Shown: positions 38,981-50,052 of the stretch, piece by piece
Layout: every line of letters starts with the position of its first letter
Position numbering within the stretch: the stretch's first letter is position 1
Source: Zhihengliuella sp.
Lineage (GTDB): Bacteria > Actinomycetota > Actinomycetes > Actinomycetales > Micrococcaceae
Length of the DNA: 64,000 nt
NCBI RefSeq assembly: GCF_031178195.1
Contig: NZ_JAPSJL010000008.1
Location: forward strand, 62,001-126,000
Direction: 5' to 3'
Program-made: the position numbers and the translations under genes
The notes under the pieces: generated by a model
Seen by the model: the letters and a program-made list of their open reading frames with translations, nothing else
The model's database searches: none
Told to the model about the DNA's origin: nothing

Positions 38981-39163
38981 GGCTTCCACTCTCTGGTTCC
39001 GATGGTGCTGTGCTGCGGGGCTATACGTCGTCGGGGAGGGCGCGAGGGTGCTTAACGAGCGTCGGTCCCGTGCGAAGACTCGCGACGGGACCGATCGGCT
39101 GGCCGGCGGGGCCGCCCGCGCGACCCGGGAGGGCCGTGCGGGGCGGTCGCGCACGAGCGGGAC

Positions 39164-39697
39164 CTAGACGGCGACGACGTCGACGCTCTCGATAACGACG
39201 TCCTCGCGGGGCTTGTCACGTCCGTCGGTGGAGACGCGGTTCAGCTTGTCGACGACGGCGCGCGAGTCCTCGTCGACGACCTCGCCGAAGATCGTGTGCT
39301 TGCCCTGCAGCCACGTGGTGGGGATGGTGGTGATGAAGAACTGCGAGCCGTTGGTGCCCGGGCCGGCGTTGGCCATGGCCAGCTTGTACGGCGCGGTGAA
39401 GTCCAGCTCCGGGTGGATCTCGTCCTCGAACTGGTAGCCCGGGCCGCCGAAGCCCTTGCCCAGCGGATCGCCGCCCTGGATCATGAAGTCAGCGATGATG
39501 CGGTGGAAGATCGTGCCGTTGTACAGGGGGGTGCCGGTCTTCTTCTCGCCGGTCTCCGGGTGCGTCCACTCGCGCTCGCCCGTCGCCAGGCCGACGAAAT
39601 TCTCGACCGTCTTGGGGGCGTGGTGCCCGAAGAGGTCGACCTTGATGTCGCCCTCGTTGGTGTGGATGGTTGCCTTGTGCGTGGGGATTGCAGTCAT
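39164..39697 (-). CDS. ppiA: Peptidyl-prolyl cis-trans isomerase (cyclophilin)
   Basis: IFHRIIADFMIQGGDPLGKGFGGPGYQFEDEIHPELDFTAPYKLAMANAGPGTNGSQFFITTIPTTWLQGKHTIFGEVV. Confidence 0.97.
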   Translation of the reverse strand: MTAIPTHKATIHTNEGDIKVDLFGHHAPKTVENFVGLATGEREWTHPETGEKKTGTPLYNGTIFHRIIADFMIQGGDPLGKGFGGPGYQFEDEIHPELDFTAPYKLAMANAGPGTNGSQFFITTIPTTWLQGKHTIFGEVVDEDSRAVVDKLNRVSTDGRDKPREDVVIESVDVVAV

Positions 39698-39869
39698 ACC
39701 GCCATTCTTCCACGCACCTCCCGCGCGTAGGGGGCCCGCATCTGGGAGTCCCCTACGCGGTGAGTGAAAATTCCGGAGACAGCTCTGGCAGTGTCCTGAG
39801 AATCGTGGTCCGCCCGGGGCCTACGGCGTAGGCTGGGGCCAGAACCGCAAGCACTTCGGGAGGAAACCT

Positions 39870-40667
39870 GTGAAGAAGACAGAACGTGTTACCCGCGAGT
39901 TGGGCGATTCCGTCACGCATACGGTCGAGGGCGCACGCGACTGGGCCGCCCCGCGCGTCGACGCGGCCGTCAATTGGGCCGCCCCGCGCATCGAGCGCGG
40001 CATCGAGGTCGCCTCGCCGAAGCTCCAGGCCGGTATCGCCCGCGCCGCCGTCGAACTGTCCGACGGCGTCGCGAAGGTGACGCCGAAGCTCCAGGACTCC
40101 ATCAACCAGGCGGCGCCGAAGATCTCCCGGTTCGTCGACGAGACGTCGCCGAGGCTCCAGCGCACGCTGGACAAGGCGACGCCGGCCCTCCACAACGCCC
40201 GTGACGCCGTCGTGGGGAGCTACATCCCGGCCGCCAGCTCCAAGCTGGGCGATGCCGCCGACTTCACGGCGCACAAGCTCGAGCACCTGAAGGTGGCCGC
40301 CCCGCTGCAGGAGGCCGTCGCCACGGTGACCAAGGACAAGAAGGCCCTGAAGAAGGCCCGCAAGGCCGCCGTCTCGGCCGCCAAGCAGGCGTCGAAGGAC
40401 CTGAAGAAGTCCAAGAAGCGCCGGGGCAAGGGCTTCATCGTGTGCCTGGTGGTCGCGGCGGCCGTCGCCGCCGGAGTGGCCGCATGGCGCGCCTCCAAGC
40501 CGGTCGAGGACCCGTGGAAGACCCCGAGCCCGGTGGATCCGGCGCCGGTGCCTGCCGACTCCGTCGAGGAGTCGCCGGTGCGCGAGGCCGCCGACAAGGC
40601 GGTCGGCGAGGCCGAGGCCACCGTCGAGGAGGTCCGCGAAGCCATCAAGGGCGACAGCAGCAAGTAG
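39870..40667 (+). CDS. Hypothetical protein: Ala-rich amphipathic repeats, basic segment, one TM helix
   Basis: WAAPRVDAAVNWAAPRIERGIEVASPKLQAGIARAAVELSDGVAKVTPKLQDSINQAAPKISRF...KKARKAAVSAAKQASKDLKKSKKRRGKGFIVCLVVAAAVAAGVAAWRASKP. Confidence 0.8.
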   Translation: MKKTERVTRELGDSVTHTVEGARDWAAPRVDAAVNWAAPRIERGIEVASPKLQAGIARAAVELSDGVAKVTPKLQDSINQAAPKISRFVDETSPRLQRTLDKATPALHNARDAVVGSYIPAASSKLGDAADFTAHKLEHLKVAAPLQEAVATVTKDKKALKKARKAAVSAAKQASKDLKKSKKRRGKGFIVCLVVAAAVAAGVAAWRASKPVEDPWKTPSPVDPAPVPADSVEESPVREAADKAVGEAEATVEEVREAIKGDSSK

Positions 40668-40683
40668 CTCCCCGGGGAGCGGC

Positions 40684-40725
40684 AGGGCAGGCGCTGGGCG
40701 GAGGGATCCGTCCAGCGCCTGCCCT
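40684..40725. terminator. Terminator hairpin
   Basis: AGGGCAGGCGCTGG-N14-CCAGCGCCTGCCCT followed by TTT. Confidence 0.8.
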
Positions 40726-40752
40726 TTCCCTGTTCCGGGTAGATTGGCCCCT

Positions 40753-41580
40753 GTGAGCGGCCGCCCGAGCGTTTCCATCATCATCCCGGCGTACAACGAG
40801 GAGCGCATCATCCGGCGCTGCGTGACCGCGGCGCTGGAGCAGTCGGTCCCCGCCCACGAGGTCATCGTGGTCGACAACCGCTCGACCGACCGGACGCGGA
40901 CCGTCGTCGCGGAGCTGATGGGGGAGCGCCCCGACGCGCCGCTGAGGCTGCTCCGGCAGGACGCGGAGCAGGGACTGGTCCCCACCCGCAACGCGGGGCT
41001 CGACGCCGCCACGGGGGAGGTCCTGGGCCGGATCGACGCGGATTCCCTCCTGGAGCCGGACTGGGTGGAGCGGGTGGTGCAATGCTTCGCGGATCCGGCG
41101 GTGATGGGCGCCACCGGTCCGGTGCACTACTACGACATGCCGCTGCGCCGGCTCGGCCTGCGGGCCGACGACAGCCTCCGTCGTCTCTCCCTCCGGGCCG
41201 TCTCGGGGCGGTACCACTTCCTCTTCGGATCCAACATGGCCCTGCGCGCCTCCGCCTGGGGGATCCTCCGCCACGAGGTCTGCCGGGACGAGGACGACGC
41301 GTTCCACGAGGACATCGACCTCTCCGTCCACATGGCCCGCCACCGGATGCCGATCCGCTACGTGCCGGGCCTGGTCGCCGGCATGTCGGCGCGTCGCCTC
41401 GACGACTCACCGCGCGACTACCGCTCCTATGTCCTGCGCTTCGACCGGACCTACCGGGCCCACAGCATCCGCGAGCCGCGGCTGCGGATCCCGATGCTGA
41501 TCTTCCTCTCCATCTATTTTCCCGCCAAGCTCATGCGGCTGCTCCACGCCGGTCAGACGGCGGGGGAGCGGGAGGGGTGA
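40753..41580 (+). CDS. Glycosyltransferase family 2
   Basis: SVSIIIPAYNEERIIRRCVTAALEQSVPAHEVIVVDNRSTDRTRTVV...GRIDADSLLEPDWVERV...FHEDIDLSVHMARH. Confidence 0.94.
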   Translation: MSGRPSVSIIIPAYNEERIIRRCVTAALEQSVPAHEVIVVDNRSTDRTRTVVAELMGERPDAPLRLLRQDAEQGLVPTRNAGLDAATGEVLGRIDADSLLEPDWVERVVQCFADPAVMGATGPVHYYDMPLRRLGLRADDSLRRLSLRAVSGRYHFLFGSNMALRASAWGILRHEVCRDEDDAFHEDIDLSVHMARHRMPIRYVPGLVAGMSARRLDDSPRDYRSYVLRFDRTYRAHSIREPRLRIPMLIFLSIYFPAKLMRLLHAGQTAGEREG

Positions 41581-41681
41581 CGGTGAAGCGGCACGGCCGG
41601 CGTCGTCGGCGGTAGAGGCCGCCCGCCGAGAGCAACGGTCCGGAGCGCGCTGGATCCGGGCCGGAGGTGCCCGGGAACGAC

Positions 41682-41713
41682 GGAATCCCCGGTCCAGATG
41701 GACCGGGGATTCC
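41682..41713. terminator. Terminator hairpin downstream of tRNA-Ala
   Basis: GGAATCCCCGGTCC-AGAT-GGACCGGGGATTCC, 14-bp perfect stem. Confidence 0.85.
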
Positions 41714-41716
41714 CAG

Positions 41717-41792
41717 TGGTGGAGGCAAGGGGACTCGAACCCCTAACCCTCTGCTTGCAAAGCAGATGCGCTACCAATTGCGCCATGCCCCC
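41717..41792 (-). tRNA. tRNA-Ala (TGC), CCA encoded
   Basis: GGGGGCATGGCGCAATTGGTAGCGCATCTGCTTTGCAAAGCAGAGGGTTAGGGGTTCGAGTCCCCTTGCCTCCACCA; anticodon loop TTTGCAA. Confidence 0.98.
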
Positions 41793-41799
41793 GTGCGGG

Positions 41800-41919
41800 T
41801 CAGTCTACGCGATCAGTCGCCTGATCCCAGACCGACTTCTCGGCTTCCGATTCGCGCCACTTCTTGAACGCGAAAACACCGGCGGCTGCTGCTGTGACGA
41901 GAACGATGAACCGCCTCAT
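41800..41919 (-). CDS. DLW-39 family protein (39 aa)
   Basis: Hand-translated, below ORF-track cutoff: MRRFIVLVTAAAAGVFAFKKWRESEAEKSVWDQATDRVD*, exactly 39 aa, between tRNA-Ala and tRNA-Ile. Confidence 0.9.
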   Translation of the reverse strand: MRRFIVLVTAAAAGVFAFKKWRESEAEKSVWDQATDRVD

Positions 41920-41944
41920 GGCCTCTCCTACCGGTGGGATTGCG

Positions 41945-42018
41945 TGGGCGTACCAGGACTTGAACCTGGGACCTCTTCGTTATCAGCGAAGCGCTCTAAC
42001 CGCCTGAGCTATACGCCC
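41945..42018 (-). tRNA. tRNA-Ile (GAT)
   Basis: GGGCGTATAGCTCAGGCGGTTAGAGCGCTTCGCTGATAACGAAGAGGTCCCAGGTTCAAGTCCTGGTACGCCCA; anticodon loop CTGATAA; no encoded CCA. Confidence 0.98.
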
Positions 42019-42076
42019 CCATGGCCGCTTGGACCGAGATAAAACTTTACAACATGGATTTGCAGTCCAACAAATC

Positions 42077-42114
42077 GTGTCCCGCCGGTGTGGGGAACGT
42101 TACCGGCGGGACAC
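42077..42114. terminator. Terminator hairpin downstream of the DUF3566 gene
   Basis: GTGTCCCGCCGGT-N12-ACCGGCGGGACAC. Confidence 0.8.
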
Positions 42115-42126
42115 GGTCCTGCCTGG

Positions 42127-42942
42127 TCAGTCGTCGGTCAGGGTGACGCCGATGCCGCCGACGAGGGAGGAGGAGATGTTGTAGAGGACGGCCGCGAGCG
42201 TCGAGATCGCGGTGATCAGGACGACGTTCACGACGGCCACGATCGTGGCGAAAGCAGCGATCTGGCCCAGCGAGGCGAAGTCAGCGAGGCTGAAGCCGGA
42301 CTCCGAACCCGCGATCTCCGTGAGCAGGCTGTTGACGCTGTCGAACACGCCGGTCAGGTCCAGCACCGTCCACAGCACGACGGCGGCGACAACAGTCACG
42401 ATGCCGAGCGCCACGGAGAGCAGGAAGGACAGCTTCAGCACGGACCAGGGATCGACGCGGCTCACGAGCAGGCGTGCCTTGCGAACCTTCGCCTTGGGCG
42501 CCGGACGCACCAGTTTCTGCTGTCCCGCCCCCTGCTGACCGGCGGGACGCTGGCCGGCCGGTCGCTGCTGACCGGTCGCCTGCTGCGGACGCTGCTGACC
42601 AGTCTGCTGCTGCGGACGCTGCGGGGCCGGCTTGCCGGCCGCGGACTTCGCGGCGCCCGACGCGGGCGCCCCGGTCGCCGCGGGGGCCCGGCCCGGAGTC
42701 GGCTTCCCCGACGCCGGCCTGGACTCCGGCCGCTGCTTCTCACCCGGCTGGGAGGCGCGCTGGGCATCGCCGCGCGCCGCCTCGCCGGCCCCCGGCTTCT
42801 TGCCGGCTACCGGTTCCTTGGACCCGGAGGCCAGACGCTGGCCGGCGGCTCCGCTGGGCGACTTCTGCTCTCCGGACGTGCGTGGAGCCTGGCTACCTTC
42901 GGGCCGGGGCGAGCCCGGGCGCGGAGTGTTGGGGGTGCTCAC
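42127..42942 (-). CDS. DUF3566 domain-containing membrane protein
   Basis: Long Pro/Gln/Gly-rich disordered N-terminus, then [55 protein letters not shown]...; directly downstream of gyrA. Confidence 0.93.
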   Translation of the reverse strand: MSTPNTPRPGSPRPEGSQAPRTSGEQKSPSGAAGQRLASGSKEPVAGKKPGAGEAARGDAQRASQPGEKQRPESRPASGKPTPGRAPAATGAPASGAAKSAAGKPAPQRPQQQTGQQRPQQATGQQRPAGQRPAGQQGAGQQKLVRPAPKAKVRKARLLVSRVDPWSVLKLSFLLSVALGIVTVVAAVVLWTVLDLTGVFDSVNSLLTEIAGSESGFSLADFASLGQIAAFATIVAVVNVVLITAISTLAAVLYNISSSLVGGIGVTLTDD

Positions 42943-45644
42943 GCATTACCTCCGTCAATCTCTGGTGCTTCGCTCGCGGAGTCGGGCGCATCTGCCGTGC
43001 CCGCGTCTGCCGCGGCCTCCGGCGCCTCGTGCGGGGCGTCGTCGTTCTGCGCTGCGTCGTCGTTTAATTCCGGGTCCAACGGTACTTCATCATCCCCGGG
43101 GACTCCTGCGAGGCCACGCTCGGTGTTCCGTGCGACGGCGATGATCCGGTCCTTCTTGTCCGGCTTCGCGAAGATGACGCCCATGGTGTCGCGGCCCTTG
43201 GCCGGGATCTGGACCACCCGGGAGCGGACGACCTTGCCGCTCTCCATGACCACCAGCACCTCGTCGTCCTCGTTCACGACGACGGCGCCGACCAGGTTGC
43301 CGCGCTCGTCGGCCTGCTTGGAGACCTTGATGCCGAGTCCGCCGCGGCCCTGGACACGGTACTCGTCCATGCGCGTGCGCTTGGCGTACCCGCCCTCGGT
43401 GATCACGAGCGAGAACGAGTCGTCGGTGACGACGTCGGCGTTGAGCAGCTCGTCCTCCTCGCGGAACTTCATGCCAGTGACGCCGGAGGTGTTGCGGCCC
43501 ATGGGGCGCAGCGCCTCGTCGGTCGCGGTGAAGCGCAGGGACTGGCCCTTCCGGGAGACGAGCATCAGGTCGTCCGTCTCGGAGATCAGGCGGGCCGCGA
43601 CCAACTCGTCGCCGTCGCGCAGGTTGATCGCGATGAGGCCGTTGGAGCGGTTGGTGTCGTAGTCCGCCAGGCGCGTCTTCTTGATCAGACCGCGCTTGGT
43701 GGCCAGGACCAGGTACGGGGCCTGCTCGTAGGACTTCAGCTCCATGACCTGGGCGATCGTCTCGTCCGGCTGGAACGCCATCAGGTTGGCCACGTGCTGG
43801 CCCTTGGCGTCACGGCCCCCCTCGGCGAGCTCGTAGCCCTTCGCCCGGTACACGCGGCCGTGGTTCGTGAAGAACAGCAGCCAGTTGTGCGTGGTGGTGA
43901 CGAAGAAGTGCTCGACGACGTCGTCGCCGCGCAGATTGGCACCCTTGATACCCTTGCCGCCGCGGTTCTGAGAACGGTACTGGTCGATCCGGGTGCGCTT
44001 GACGTAGCCGCCGCGGGTGATGGTGACGACCATCTCCTCCTCGGGGATCAGGTCCTCCATGGACATGTCGCCGTCGTAGCCCATGAGGATCTTGGTCCGG
44101 CGGTCGTCGCCGTACTTCTCGGAGATCTCGGCGAGCTCCTCGGAGATGATCGAGCGCTGGCGGGCCGGATCCTCGATGATCGACTTGAAGTCCGCGATCT
44201 TCAGCTCCAGCTCGGCGTGCTCGTCCTGAATCTTCTGCCGCTCGAGCGCGGCGAGACGCCGCAGCTGCATGTCGAGGATGGCCTGTGCCTGCAGATCGTC
44301 CAGCCCCAGGAGCTCGCGCAGGCCCTCGCGGGCGTCGTCCGCGGTCGGGGAGCGGCGGATGAGCGCGATGACCTCGTCGAGCGCGTCGAGCGCCTTGAGC
44401 AGGCCGCGCAGGATGTGCGCGCGCTCCTCGGCCTTGCGCAGCCGGTACTTGGTGCGCCGGACGATGACCTCCACCTGGTGCGCCACCCAGTGCCGGATGA
44501 ACGCGTCGAGGGAGAGCGTCCGCGGCACCCCGTCGACGATCGCGAGCATGTTCGCCGAGAAGTTGGTCTGCAGGTCGGTGTGCTTGTAGAGGTTGTTCAG
44601 CACCACCTTGGCGACGGCGTCGCGCTTGAGCACCACCACGAGCCGCTGGCCGGTGCGGCCGGACGTCTCGTCGCGGAGGTCGGCGATGCCGGCGATCTTG
44701 CCGTCCTTGACCAGCTCGGCGATCTTGATCGCGAGGTTGTCCGGATTGGCCTGGTACGGGAGCTCGGTGATGACCAGGCAGGTGCGCCCCTGGAGCTCCT
44801 CCACGCTGACCACGGCGCGCATGGTGACGGAGCCGCGGCCGGTGCGGTAGGCGTCCTCGATGCCCTTGTGGCCGAGGATCGTGGCGCCGGTCGGGAAGTC
44901 GGGGCCCTTGACCCGCCGGATCAACTCCTCCAGCAGCTCCTCGCGGGAGGCCTCCGGGTTCTTCAGGTACCACTGGACGCCGTCGGCGACCTCGCGGAGG
45001 TTGTGCGGCGGGATGTTCGTGGCCATGCCGACGGCGATGCCCGAGGAGCCGTTGACCAGCAGGTTCGGAAAGCGGGCCGGGAGGATCGTCGGCTCGAGGT
45101 TCTTGCCGTCGTAGTTGGGCTGCATATCGACGGTCTCCTCGTCGATATCGCGCACCATCTCCATGGCCAGCGGGGCCATCTTGGTCTCGGTGTACCGCTG
45201 GGCTGCGGCGCCGTCGTTGCCGGGGGAGCCGAAGTTGCCCTGCCCGAGGGCCAGCGGGTAGCGCATGACCCAGTCCTGGATCAGGCGGACCAGGGCGTCG
45301 TAGATCGCGGTGTCGCCGTGGGGGTGGTACTGGCCCATGACCTCGCCGACCACGCGCGCGCACTTGTTGTAGGAGCGCTCGGGGCGGTACCCGCCGTCGA
45401 ACATCGCGTACAGCACGCGCCGGTGCACGGGCTTGAGGCCGTCGCGCACGTCCGGCAGCGCGCGGCCGACGATCACGGCCATCGCGTAGTCCAGGTAGGA
45501 CCGCTGCATCTCGGTCTGCAGGTCGACCGGTTCGATGCGGTCCATCTCGGCCTCGGTCACGGGGGCGGGCGCCACGACGGCGCCGGTCTGCTCACCGTCC
45601 TCGTTCAGGTCTCCGGGCAGGTTTTCGGGGGTCTCGTCACTCAT
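42939..45644 (-). CDS. gyrA: DNA gyrase subunit A
   Basis: [76 protein letters not shown]. Confidence 0.99.
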   Translation of the reverse strand: MSDETPENLPGDLNEDGEQTGAVVAPAPVTEAEMDRIEPVDLQTEMQRSYLDYAMAVIVGRALPDVRDGLKPVHRRVLYAMFDGGYRPERSYNKCARVVGEVMGQYHPHGDTAIYDALVRLIQDWVMRYPLALGQGNFGSPGNDGAAAQRYTETKMAPLAMEMVRDIDEETVDMQPNYDGKNLEPTILPARFPNLLVNGSSGIAVGMATNIPPHNLREVADGVQWYLKNPEASREELLEELIRRVKGPDFPTGATILGHKGIEDAYRTGRGSVTMRAVVSVEELQGRTCLVITELPYQANPDNLAIKIAELVKDGKIAGIADLRDETSGRTGQRLVVVLKRDAVAKVVLNNLYKHTDLQTNFSANMLAIVDGVPRTLSLDAFIRHWVAHQVEVIVRRTKYRLRKAEERAHILRGLLKALDALDEVIALIRRSPTADDAREGLRELLGLDDLQAQAILDMQLRRLAALERQKIQDEHAELELKIADFKSIIEDPARQRSIISEELAEISEKYGDDRRTKILMGYDGDMSMEDLIPEEEMVVTITRGGYVKRTRIDQYRSQNRGGKGIKGANLRGDDVVEHFFVTTTHNWLLFFTNHGRVYRAKGYELAEGGRDAKGQHVANLMAFQPDETIAQVMELKSYEQAPYLVLATKRGLIKKTRLADYDTNRSNGLIAINLRDGDELVAARLISETDDLMLVSRKGQSLRFTATDEALRPMGRNTSGVTGMKFREEDELLNADVVTDDSFSLVITEGGYAKRTRMDEYRVQGRGGLGIKVSKQADERGNLVGAVVVNEDDEVLVVMESGKVVRSRVVQIPAKGRDTMGVIFAKPDKKDRIIAVARNTERGLAGVPGDDEVPLDPELNDDAAQNDDAPHEAPEAAADAGTADAPDSASEAPEIDGGNA

Positions 45645-45707
45645 CGAGCAATTCCTCTAAGTAGATTGCGCATCCGCGCAGAACTGGATCTGATGTGGGG
45701 TTCCGGA

Positions 45708-47852
45708 TCAGATGTCCAGGAAGCGCACGTCCTTGGCGTTCTGCTGGATGAAGTTGCGGCGGGACTCGACGTCCTCGCCCATCAGGACGGAGAAGATCTG
45801 GTCCGCTGCGGCCGCGTCCTCCATGGTGACCTGCTGCAGCGTGCGGTGGGCCGGGTCCATGGTGGTGTCCCACAGCTCCGCGTAGTCCATCTCGCCGAGG
45901 CCCTTGTAACGCTGGATGCCGTTGTCCTTGGGCAGTCGCTTGTTGGCGGCCTGTCCCTCGCGGAGCCTGGCGTCGCGCTCGGCGTCGGTGAAGACGTAGT
46001 CGTGCGGGGCATTGGACCACTTGATCCGGTACAGCGGCGGCATCGCGAGGAACACGTAGCCGTGCTCGATCAGCGGGCGCATGTAGCGGAAGAGCAGCGT
46101 CAGCAGCAGCGTGGTGATGTGCTGGCCGTCGACGTCGGCGTCGGCCATGAGGACGATCTTGTGGTACCGCAGCTTGGCCAGGTCGAACTCCTCGCCGATG
46201 CCGGTCCCGAAGGCCGTGATCATCGACTGGACCTCCGTGTTGCCCAGCGCCCGGTCCAGACGGGCCCGCTCCACGTTCAGGATCTTGCCCCGCAGCGGCA
46301 GGATGGCCTGGGTCCGCGGGTCGCGGCCGCGCTTGGCGGAGCCGCCGGCGGAGTCGCCCTCGACGATGTAGACCTCGCACTCCGCCGGGTTCTTGGAGGA
46401 GCAGTCGGAGAGCTTGCCGGGCATGCCGAACGTCTCCAGCGGGGACTTGCGGCGGGCCGTGTCGCGGGCCTTGCGGGCGGCCAGGCGGGCCTGGGCCGCC
46501 AGCAGCCCCTTGCGGACGATGTCGCGCGCCGTGTTCGGGTTGCGCTCCAGCCAGTCGCCGAGCTCCTCGTTGACGACGCCCTGGACGAATCCCTTGGCCA
46601 GGGAGTTGCCCAGCTTCGTCTTGGTCTGGCCCTCGAACTGCGGCTCGCCGAGCTTGACCGAGATGACGGCGGTGAGCCCCTCGCGGATGTCGTCGCCCGT
46701 GAGGTTCTCGTCCTTCTCCTTGAGCAGGCCCTTGTCGCGCGCATAGCGGTTGACCAGCGACGTCAGCGCGGCACGGAAGCCCTCCTCGTGCGTGCCGCCC
46801 TCATGAGTGTTGATCGCGTTGGCGTAGGTGTGGACCGACTCCGAGTAGGCGGTGGTCCACTGCATGGCGATCTCCACCGAGATCATGCGCTCGGTGTCCT
46901 CCGTCTCGAAGGCGATGACGTCCGGGTGGACCATCTCGACCTTCTTGGAGGCGTTGAGGTACTTCACGTAGTCGAGCAGACCGTCCTTGTAGAGGTAGTC
47001 CACGACGCGGTGCTTCGGCGCGCGCTCCTCGGCCGCCGCCTCGCCGTCCGCGCCCTCGCCGGAACCGTCGGGGTCCGTGACGTCGTCGTCCGTGTCCGCG
47101 AGCGTGCGCTCGTCGGTGAGCGTGATGCGCAGGCCCTTGTTCAGGAACGCCATCTGCTGGAAGCGTGCGCGGAGCGTCTCGAAGTCGAACTCCGTGCTCT
47201 CGAAGATCGCCGGGTCCGCGTAGAACGTCTGGGTGGTGCCGGTCGCGTCCGTCGCCTCGCCCTGCTCGAGCGGGCCCTGCGGCACGCCGCCGTCGGCGAA
47301 GGACATTCGCCAGACGCTGCCCTGGCGGCGGACCTCGGTCTTCACGAGCCGCGAGAGCGCGTTGACGACCGAGATGCCCACGCCGTGCAGGCCGCCGGAG
47401 ACCGCGTAGCCGCCGCCGCCGAACTTGCCGCCGGCGTGCAGGATGGTCATGACGACCTCGACGGTCGGCTTGCCCTCGGTCGGGTGGATGTCCACCGGGA
47501 TGCCGCGTCCGTTGTCCTCGACGCGGACGCCGCCGTCCTGCTGCAGGGTGACCTTGATGTGGTCGCAGTGCCCGGCCATGGCCTCGTCGACGGAGTTGTC
47601 GACGACCTCGTAGACGAGGTGGTGCAGGCCGCGCATGCCGGTCGAGCCGATGTACATGCCGGGGCGCTTGCGGACAGCCTCGAGCCCCTCGAGCACCGTG
47701 ATGGCACTGGCCCCGTAGTCGTTGGTGACGCGCCCGCTCTTCTCCGCGGGCGTATTGGCGTTCGGGTACTCCCCAGCTGCCTCCGCGCCGGACGCGGCTC
47801 CCCCTGGCGCGTCCTCCGTCGGTTCGGTCGACTGGTTGTGCTCAGTATCCAC
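45708..47852 (-). CDS. gyrB: DNA gyrase subunit B
   Basis: [54 protein letters not shown]...[32 protein letters not shown]. Confidence 0.99.
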   Translation of the reverse strand: MDTEHNQSTEPTEDAPGGAASGAEAAGEYPNANTPAEKSGRVTNDYGASAITVLEGLEAVRKRPGMYIGSTGMRGLHHLVYEVVDNSVDEAMAGHCDHIKVTLQQDGGVRVEDNGRGIPVDIHPTEGKPTVEVVMTILHAGGKFGGGGYAVSGGLHGVGISVVNALSRLVKTEVRRQGSVWRMSFADGGVPQGPLEQGEATDATGTTQTFYADPAIFESTEFDFETLRARFQQMAFLNKGLRITLTDERTLADTDDDVTDPDGSGEGADGEAAAEERAPKHRVVDYLYKDGLLDYVKYLNASKKVEMVHPDVIAFETEDTERMISVEIAMQWTTAYSESVHTYANAINTHEGGTHEEGFRAALTSLVNRYARDKGLLKEKDENLTGDDIREGLTAVISVKLGEPQFEGQTKTKLGNSLAKGFVQGVVNEELGDWLERNPNTARDIVRKGLLAAQARLAARKARDTARRKSPLETFGMPGKLSDCSSKNPAECEVYIVEGDSAGGSAKRGRDPRTQAILPLRGKILNVERARLDRALGNTEVQSMITAFGTGIGEEFDLAKLRYHKIVLMADADVDGQHITTLLLTLLFRYMRPLIEHGYVFLAMPPLYRIKWSNAPHDYVFTDAERDARLREGQAANKRLPKDNGIQRYKGLGEMDYAELWDTTMDPAHRTLQQVTMEDAAAADQIFSVLMGEDVESRRNFIQQNAKDVRFLDI

Positions 47853-48069
47853 AGGCGCTGCAGACTCCTCGGGTGTAGGGAAGCTTACCCATGGATTCTA
47901 CCGCCTGACCCGCGTTTTCGGTGCCGTTTGGATCACCTGTATGGCCTGAAAGGGCAAAAAGTGCCCCCAGAACGCTCCGAGACCCCCTGCGGGTGTCCCG
48001 GTACTGACAGGCACCCCCTGCGCTCCTGGCGGCCAATGCTTCCATATGCGCCGAACGGAATGGAGCGGG

Positions 48070-48681
48070 CTACCCGTAGGTGTCGCGCGGACCGCGGCCC
48101 TCGACAGTCCGCCGGCCCTTCCGCCAGCTCGGCGCCAGCGGCCCCAGCACCTCGATCCGGGTGACGATGCCGGGACCGAGCTTCTCGTCGAACGACTTCA
48201 GGATGCTGTGGCTGAGGAGCCGCATCTGGGTCGCCCAGCTGCTGGAGTCGCAGCGGACCACCACGGTGGTGCCCTCGAAGCTCTCGGGTCGGCAATGCGA
48301 GGCGACCTGGGGGCCGACCAGCTCGGCCCACCGCGACATGACCGATCCGACGGCGACCGGCGAGGTCCACCCGCGGTTCCGGACGAGTCGGCCCAGGACC
48401 GAGCCCAGCTCCTGGGGGTCGCGGCCGTCGTCGTACATGGCGGACTGGGTGCGCTTCGCGCGCTTGGCCCGGGCCTCCGCCTGGCGTTCGGCGATCGCCG
48501 CGGCCCGCTGGGCGTCGATCCGCGTCTCTCCGCGGCTCTCGGCCATCATCCGCATGCGATTCAGGGTCGCGTGCGCGGCGTCGAAGGTCTGTCCACGGTC
48601 CGGTCCCACCTCGGTGGGGGCCTGCCCGGCGGGGCCGTCGCCGGTCCGGCTGTGCTCCGGCTCGTCGCGGTCGCGGTTCAT
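48070..48681 (-). CDS. dciA: DUF721 / DciA family protein (helicase-loader candidate)
   Basis: LGSVLGRLVRNRGWTSPVAVGSVMSRWAELVGPQVASHCRPESFEGTTVVVRCDSSSWATQMRLL; between recF and gyrB. Confidence 0.92.
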   Translation of the reverse strand: MNRDRDEPEHSRTGDGPAGQAPTEVGPDRGQTFDAAHATLNRMRMMAESRGETRIDAQRAAAIAERQAEARAKRAKRTQSAMYDDGRDPQELGSVLGRLVRNRGWTSPVAVGSVMSRWAELVGPQVASHCRPESFEGTTVVVRCDSSSWATQMRLLSHSILKSFDEKLGPGIVTRIEVLGPLAPSWRKGRRTVEGRGPRDTYG

Positions 48682-50036
48682 CGGCCTGCTCCGTCCCCCG
48701 GCTCACGCACGGTCGGCTCCGCGTCGGCCGGGCCCGAGCGCTCTGGCAGAGCGCTCCCCTGGTCCATCCCCTCCGCCGCGTCGCCGGCGGAGGGCCGGAT
48801 CTCCGGTGGGGCTGGCTCCGGCCCGGTGCCCTCCTGCACGACGGCGCCCGGCGTCACGCGCAGGACGCGTCCGCCGAGGCCCTCGGGGACGTCGGCGTCG
48901 ACGGCCGCGGTCACGATGACCTGCTCGGCGCCCGTCACCACAGCGGCGAGGCGGGCGCGGCGGGACGCGTCGAGCTCCGCGAAGACGTCGTCCAGGATCA
49001 GGACGGGCCCGGCACCAGGCCGGGGATCGTCGTCGAGCATGGCCTGGTACGAGGCGAGGCGGAGGGAGAGGGCCAGCGACCACGTCTCGCCGTGGGACGC
49101 GAAGCCCTTCGCCGGGGCCTCGCCGAGGGTGAGCAGCAGGTCGTCGCGGTGCGGGCCGACCAGCGTCATACCGCGTTCGACCTCGCGCGGTCGCTTCGAG
49201 GCGAGGCTCTGCCGGAGGCGTTCCTCGAGCTCGTCGGCGCCCAAACCGAGCAGGCCGTCCACTGAGTCCTGGCCGGGCTGGGACTCGGAGACCGGGCCGG
49301 TGCCGGGGACCTCGTCGTCGTCCTCGAGGTCCTGGACCATGGTGGAGCGGTACGTGGCGGAGACCGCCTTGCTGCCGTCGGTGAGCGAGGCATAGGCCGA
49401 GCCCAGCGGGGCGGCGATCCGGGAGAGGACGTCGAACCGGCCGCGCAGGACCCGGGCGCCGGCCTGGGCCAGATGGTGGTCCCACACGTCGAGGGTCGCC
49501 TCGTGCTGGCTGGTCAGCCGCCCGGCCGCGCGGGCGGATTTCAGGAGCGCGTTGCGCTGCTTGAGCACCCGCTCGTAGTCACTGCGCGTCGCGGCCTGAT
49601 GGGGCTGCAGGACGACCAGCAGATCGTCGAGGAAACGCCTCCGGTGCGACGGATCGCCTTTGACGAGCGCGAGGTCCTCCGGGGCGAAGAGGACCGTGCG
49701 CAGGATCCCGAGGATGTCGCGGGCACGCACCGGATTGGAGCGGTTGATCCGGGCCCGGTTCGACCGGCCGCTGGTGATCTCGAGCTCGAGGGCCGTCGCC
49801 TGATTGTTCCGGACGACCTGCGCTCGGACGATCGCGCGCTCGGCACCGAAACGTAGCAGGGAGGCATCCGCCGTGACGCGGTGGGAGCCGAGTGTGGCGA
49901 GATACCCGACGGCCTCGGCGATGTTGGTCTTGCCGACGCCGTTGGCCCCGACCAGGACCGTGGTCCCGGGTGCGAGCTCGAGGTCCAGGTGCGGGTAGCT
50001 CCGGAAGTCCGTCAGCGACAGGTGTGAGATGTACAC
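48678..50036 (-). CDS. recF: DNA replication/repair protein RecF
   Basis: MYISHLSLTDFRSYPHLDLELAPGTTVLVGANGVGKTNIAEAVGYLATLGSHR...VLILDDVFAELDASRRARLA; extended C-terminal tail. Confidence 0.98.
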   Translation of the reverse strand: MYISHLSLTDFRSYPHLDLELAPGTTVLVGANGVGKTNIAEAVGYLATLGSHRVTADASLLRFGAERAIVRAQVVRNNQATALELEITSGRSNRARINRSNPVRARDILGILRTVLFAPEDLALVKGDPSHRRRFLDDLLVVLQPHQAATRSDYERVLKQRNALLKSARAAGRLTSQHEATLDVWDHHLAQAGARVLRGRFDVLSRIAAPLGSAYASLTDGSKAVSATYRSTMVQDLEDDDEVPGTGPVSESQPGQDSVDGLLGLGADELEERLRQSLASKRPREVERGMTLVGPHRDDLLLTLGEAPAKGFASHGETWSLALSLRLASYQAMLDDDPRPGAGPVLILDDVFAELDASRRARLAAVVTGAEQVIVTAAVDADVPEGLGGRVLRVTPGAVVQEGTGPEPAPPEIRPSAGDAAEGMDQGSALPERSGPADAEPTVREPGDGAGR

Positions 50037-50052
50037 GCGGTGTCGCTGCGGA

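Noticed and set aside
47846-47856. Single TATCCACAG DnaA-box-like motif at the gyrB start
   Set aside because: Isolated near-match, no neighbouring boxes.
43794-48164. 1456-aa + strand ORF opposite gyrA/gyrB
   Set aside because: Antisense shadow of gyrA/gyrB caused by high GC3; translation is low-complexity (GDRV.., HAQ..) with no recognisable domain.
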